Source: Planctomycetota bacterium (GTDB lineage Bacteria > Planctomycetota > Phycisphaerae > Phycisphaerales > SM1A02). From it: a stretch of DNA of 29,884 bases. Made by a program: the position numbers and the translations under genes. The notes beneath the pieces were generated by a model, which ran no database searches, was not told where the DNA came from, and saw only the letters and a program-made list of their open reading frames with translations. The stretch is taken from contig JADFGE010000003.1 in assembly GCA_022567855.1 (NCBI GenBank), forward strand, positions 1-29,884, in the 5' to 3' direction. Position 1 is the first letter of the stretch; each line of letters starts with the position of its first letter. Below, piece by piece: positions 28,851 to 29,884 of this stretch.

Positions 28851-29255
28851 ATGCTTCGCGAAGTTCTGTTCGCCAAGATTCATCGAGCGGTCGTCACCGG
28901 CTGTGATCCCAGTTACATGGGGTCGGTCACCATCGATCCGGACCTGTTGGATGCGACGGGAATGGTGGTCAACGAAAAGGTGCTCGTGGCGGATTGTGAA
29001 AACGGAGCACGCTTCGAGAGCTACATCTTCCAGGGAGAGCGTGGCTCCGGCCAAGTGCGGGTCAACGGCGCTGCGGCCAATCTCACGCGCAACGGCCACC
29101 ATATCTTGATCATGTCATTCGCCCAGATGACGCCCGACGAAATGCAGCAGCACCGGCCCAAGGTCGTGATCTGTGACGAACACAACGCGATCGCCGAGCT
29201 GATCGAGTATTCGCCCGCCGAGGCGCAGGCCGCCGTGGCCGACATGTCCCCCTAA
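28851..29255 (+). CDS. panD: Aspartate 1-decarboxylase precursor
   Basis: PanD makes beta-alanine for pantothenate synthesis. It is a pyruvoyl enzyme that cleaves itself at a Gly-Ser bond; here this is YMGSVTID at residues 22-29 (G24-S25). The conserved N-terminal LREVLFAKIHRAVVTGCD and the ERGSGQVRVNGAAA and HHILIMSFAQM blocks are all present. At 134 residues it is of normal family length. It follows a large inverted repeat and has its own position, separate from the hppA-rsfS transcript. Confidence 0.97.
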   Translation: MLREVLFAKIHRAVVTGCDPSYMGSVTIDPDLLDATGMVVNEKVLVADCENGARFESYIFQGERGSGQVRVNGAAANLTRNGHHILIMSFAQMTPDEMQQHRPKVVICDEHNAIAELIEYSPAEAQAAVADMSP

Positions 29256-29368
29256 CGGGCAAATCGGTCAACAGCGGGCGCCTAACAATCCCAAGAATGA
29301 TTGACGGGCGCGGCAGCACAATGCCGCGTGTGGATGCGCTACGATCGCCAATGAGCAGGAGGTGCATG

Positions 29369-29884
29369 ATGAGACGATGGGCAATCTCGGTTTTCGTCGC
29401 CGCGGCTTTGGCTACGACCGCGATGGGGCAGGTGGCGTTTCTCGACGAAGCGTTCGAGTACGACAAGGATCACCCTCAGGTCGGGTATTGGATCGGAAAC
29501 GTGGCCTTACCCGCATCGTCCGAAACGATCCTCGTCGGTGCTCTTGAAGTGAAGCAGGCGGATGAGAGCTATGCGCTGCGGATGACATTGCCTGGGGTGG
29601 GTGCGTTGAACAAGGATTGCGTGCTCGTTGCCGCGCAGGGGTCGGCGTTGACGTTTGATCTTGTCGCCGCCGGTGGGACGTACCGGTTCGTCGGGGAGAT
29701 CGATGCGGCTGGACAACGCTTTGCCGGAACAGTTTCGCCCGTTGACGAGGCGGACGACGGCCGGGAGCATTCTTCCTTCGAGTTTGCGCGATCGATCCGC
29801 CCGACTGACCTACCCGACCCGCTGGCGTTCACCGGTGATCTCGCCGCGCAGGGCATCAAGATGGGTATGACGATCGTTCTGGCC
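29369..29884 (+). CDS. Secreted protein of unknown function, N-terminal part (runs off right edge)
   Basis: AGGAGG (29357-29362) precedes ATGATG, giving a start at 29366 or 29369. The protein has a signal peptide, MRRWAISVFVAAALATTAMG, and is exported. The mature part has beta-rich blocks (ILVGALEVKQADESYALRM, FDLVAAGGTYRFVGEI), then PLAFTGDLAAQGIKMGM before the edge. The order of an N-terminal beta domain and a following DLPDPLAFTG stretch resembles some planctomycete alpha/beta-hydrolase proteins, but too little is visible to assign a function. Confidence 0.7.
   Translation, partial: MRRWAISVFVAAALATTAMGQVAFLDEAFEYDKDHPQVGYWIGNVALPASSETILVGALEVKQADESYALRMTLPGVGALNKDCVLVAAQGSALTFDLVAAGGTYRFVGEIDAAGQRFAGTVSPVDEADDGREHSSFEFARSIRPTDLPDPLAFTGDLAAQGIKMGMTIVLA

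Overview
The window is GC-rich bacterial chromosome, most likely from a planctomycete or a close relative. The phylum call is an inference. It rests on an orphan tail that looks like a planctomycetal PEP-CTERM sorting signal (proline/alanine motif, hydrophobic stretch, poly-Arg end), several zinc-ribbon, lipoprotein and DUF proteins of a type common in that phylum, and many REP-like palindromes. There are no rRNA genes and I saw no tRNA genes.

Layout. 1-3.5 kb: left-edge gene start, rlmE, a zinc-ribbon membrane protein, a DUF4097-type lipoprotein and a DinB-fold protein. 3.6-5.9 kb: a PspC protein, then a TPP riboswitch driving thiC. 5.9-7.9 kb: a RAYT-type (IS200-like) transposase flanked by its REP palindromes, then an e(P4)-type acid phosphatase lipoprotein. 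7.9-10.8 kb: hypothetical and accessory genes, including DUF1272, a HEPN-like protein and a DUF4258 pair resembling a toxin-antitoxin module. 10.8-15.7 kb: yjbQ, a type II NADH dehydrogenase and a large secreted zinc metalloprotease with an intrinsic terminator. 15.8-18.2 kb: hicBA with a palindromic operator, a lipoprotein phosphatase, a small lipoprotein and a membrane protein. 18.4-22.4 kb: pdxH, a degenerate histidine kinase fused to PilZ, a DUF2314 lipoprotein and a NYN-domain RNase. 22.4-25.1 kb: a nuclease gene split by an IS5-family element, next to an adenine DNA methyltransferase; this looks like a restriction-modification pair whose nuclease has been inactivated. 25.4-29.9 kb: rpsU, hppA, rsfS, panD and the start of a secreted protein.

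How the genes fit together. Cofactor functions recur (thiC for thiamine, pdxH for PLP, panD for pantothenate; YjbQ proteins can have weak thiamine-phosphate synthase activity), but the genes are scattered and not in one operon. rlmE, rpsU and rsfS are translation functions. Ndh and HppA are energy-coupling proteins. Mobile and conflict modules (RAYT/REP, the IS, HicBA, the DUF4258 pair, the HEPN-like protein, the R-M remnant) sit between housekeeping genes.

The strongest unusual observations are: a recent IS insertion that can be removed on paper to restore a perfect 174-residue PD-(D/E)XK reading frame; a kinase-like protein in which the phospho-accepting His is Ser and the ATP-site motifs are eroded, yet which carries a PilZ domain with its c-di-GMP motifs; an 8-bp tandem repeat inside thiC; and mutually exclusive pairings around the thiC ribosome-binding site.
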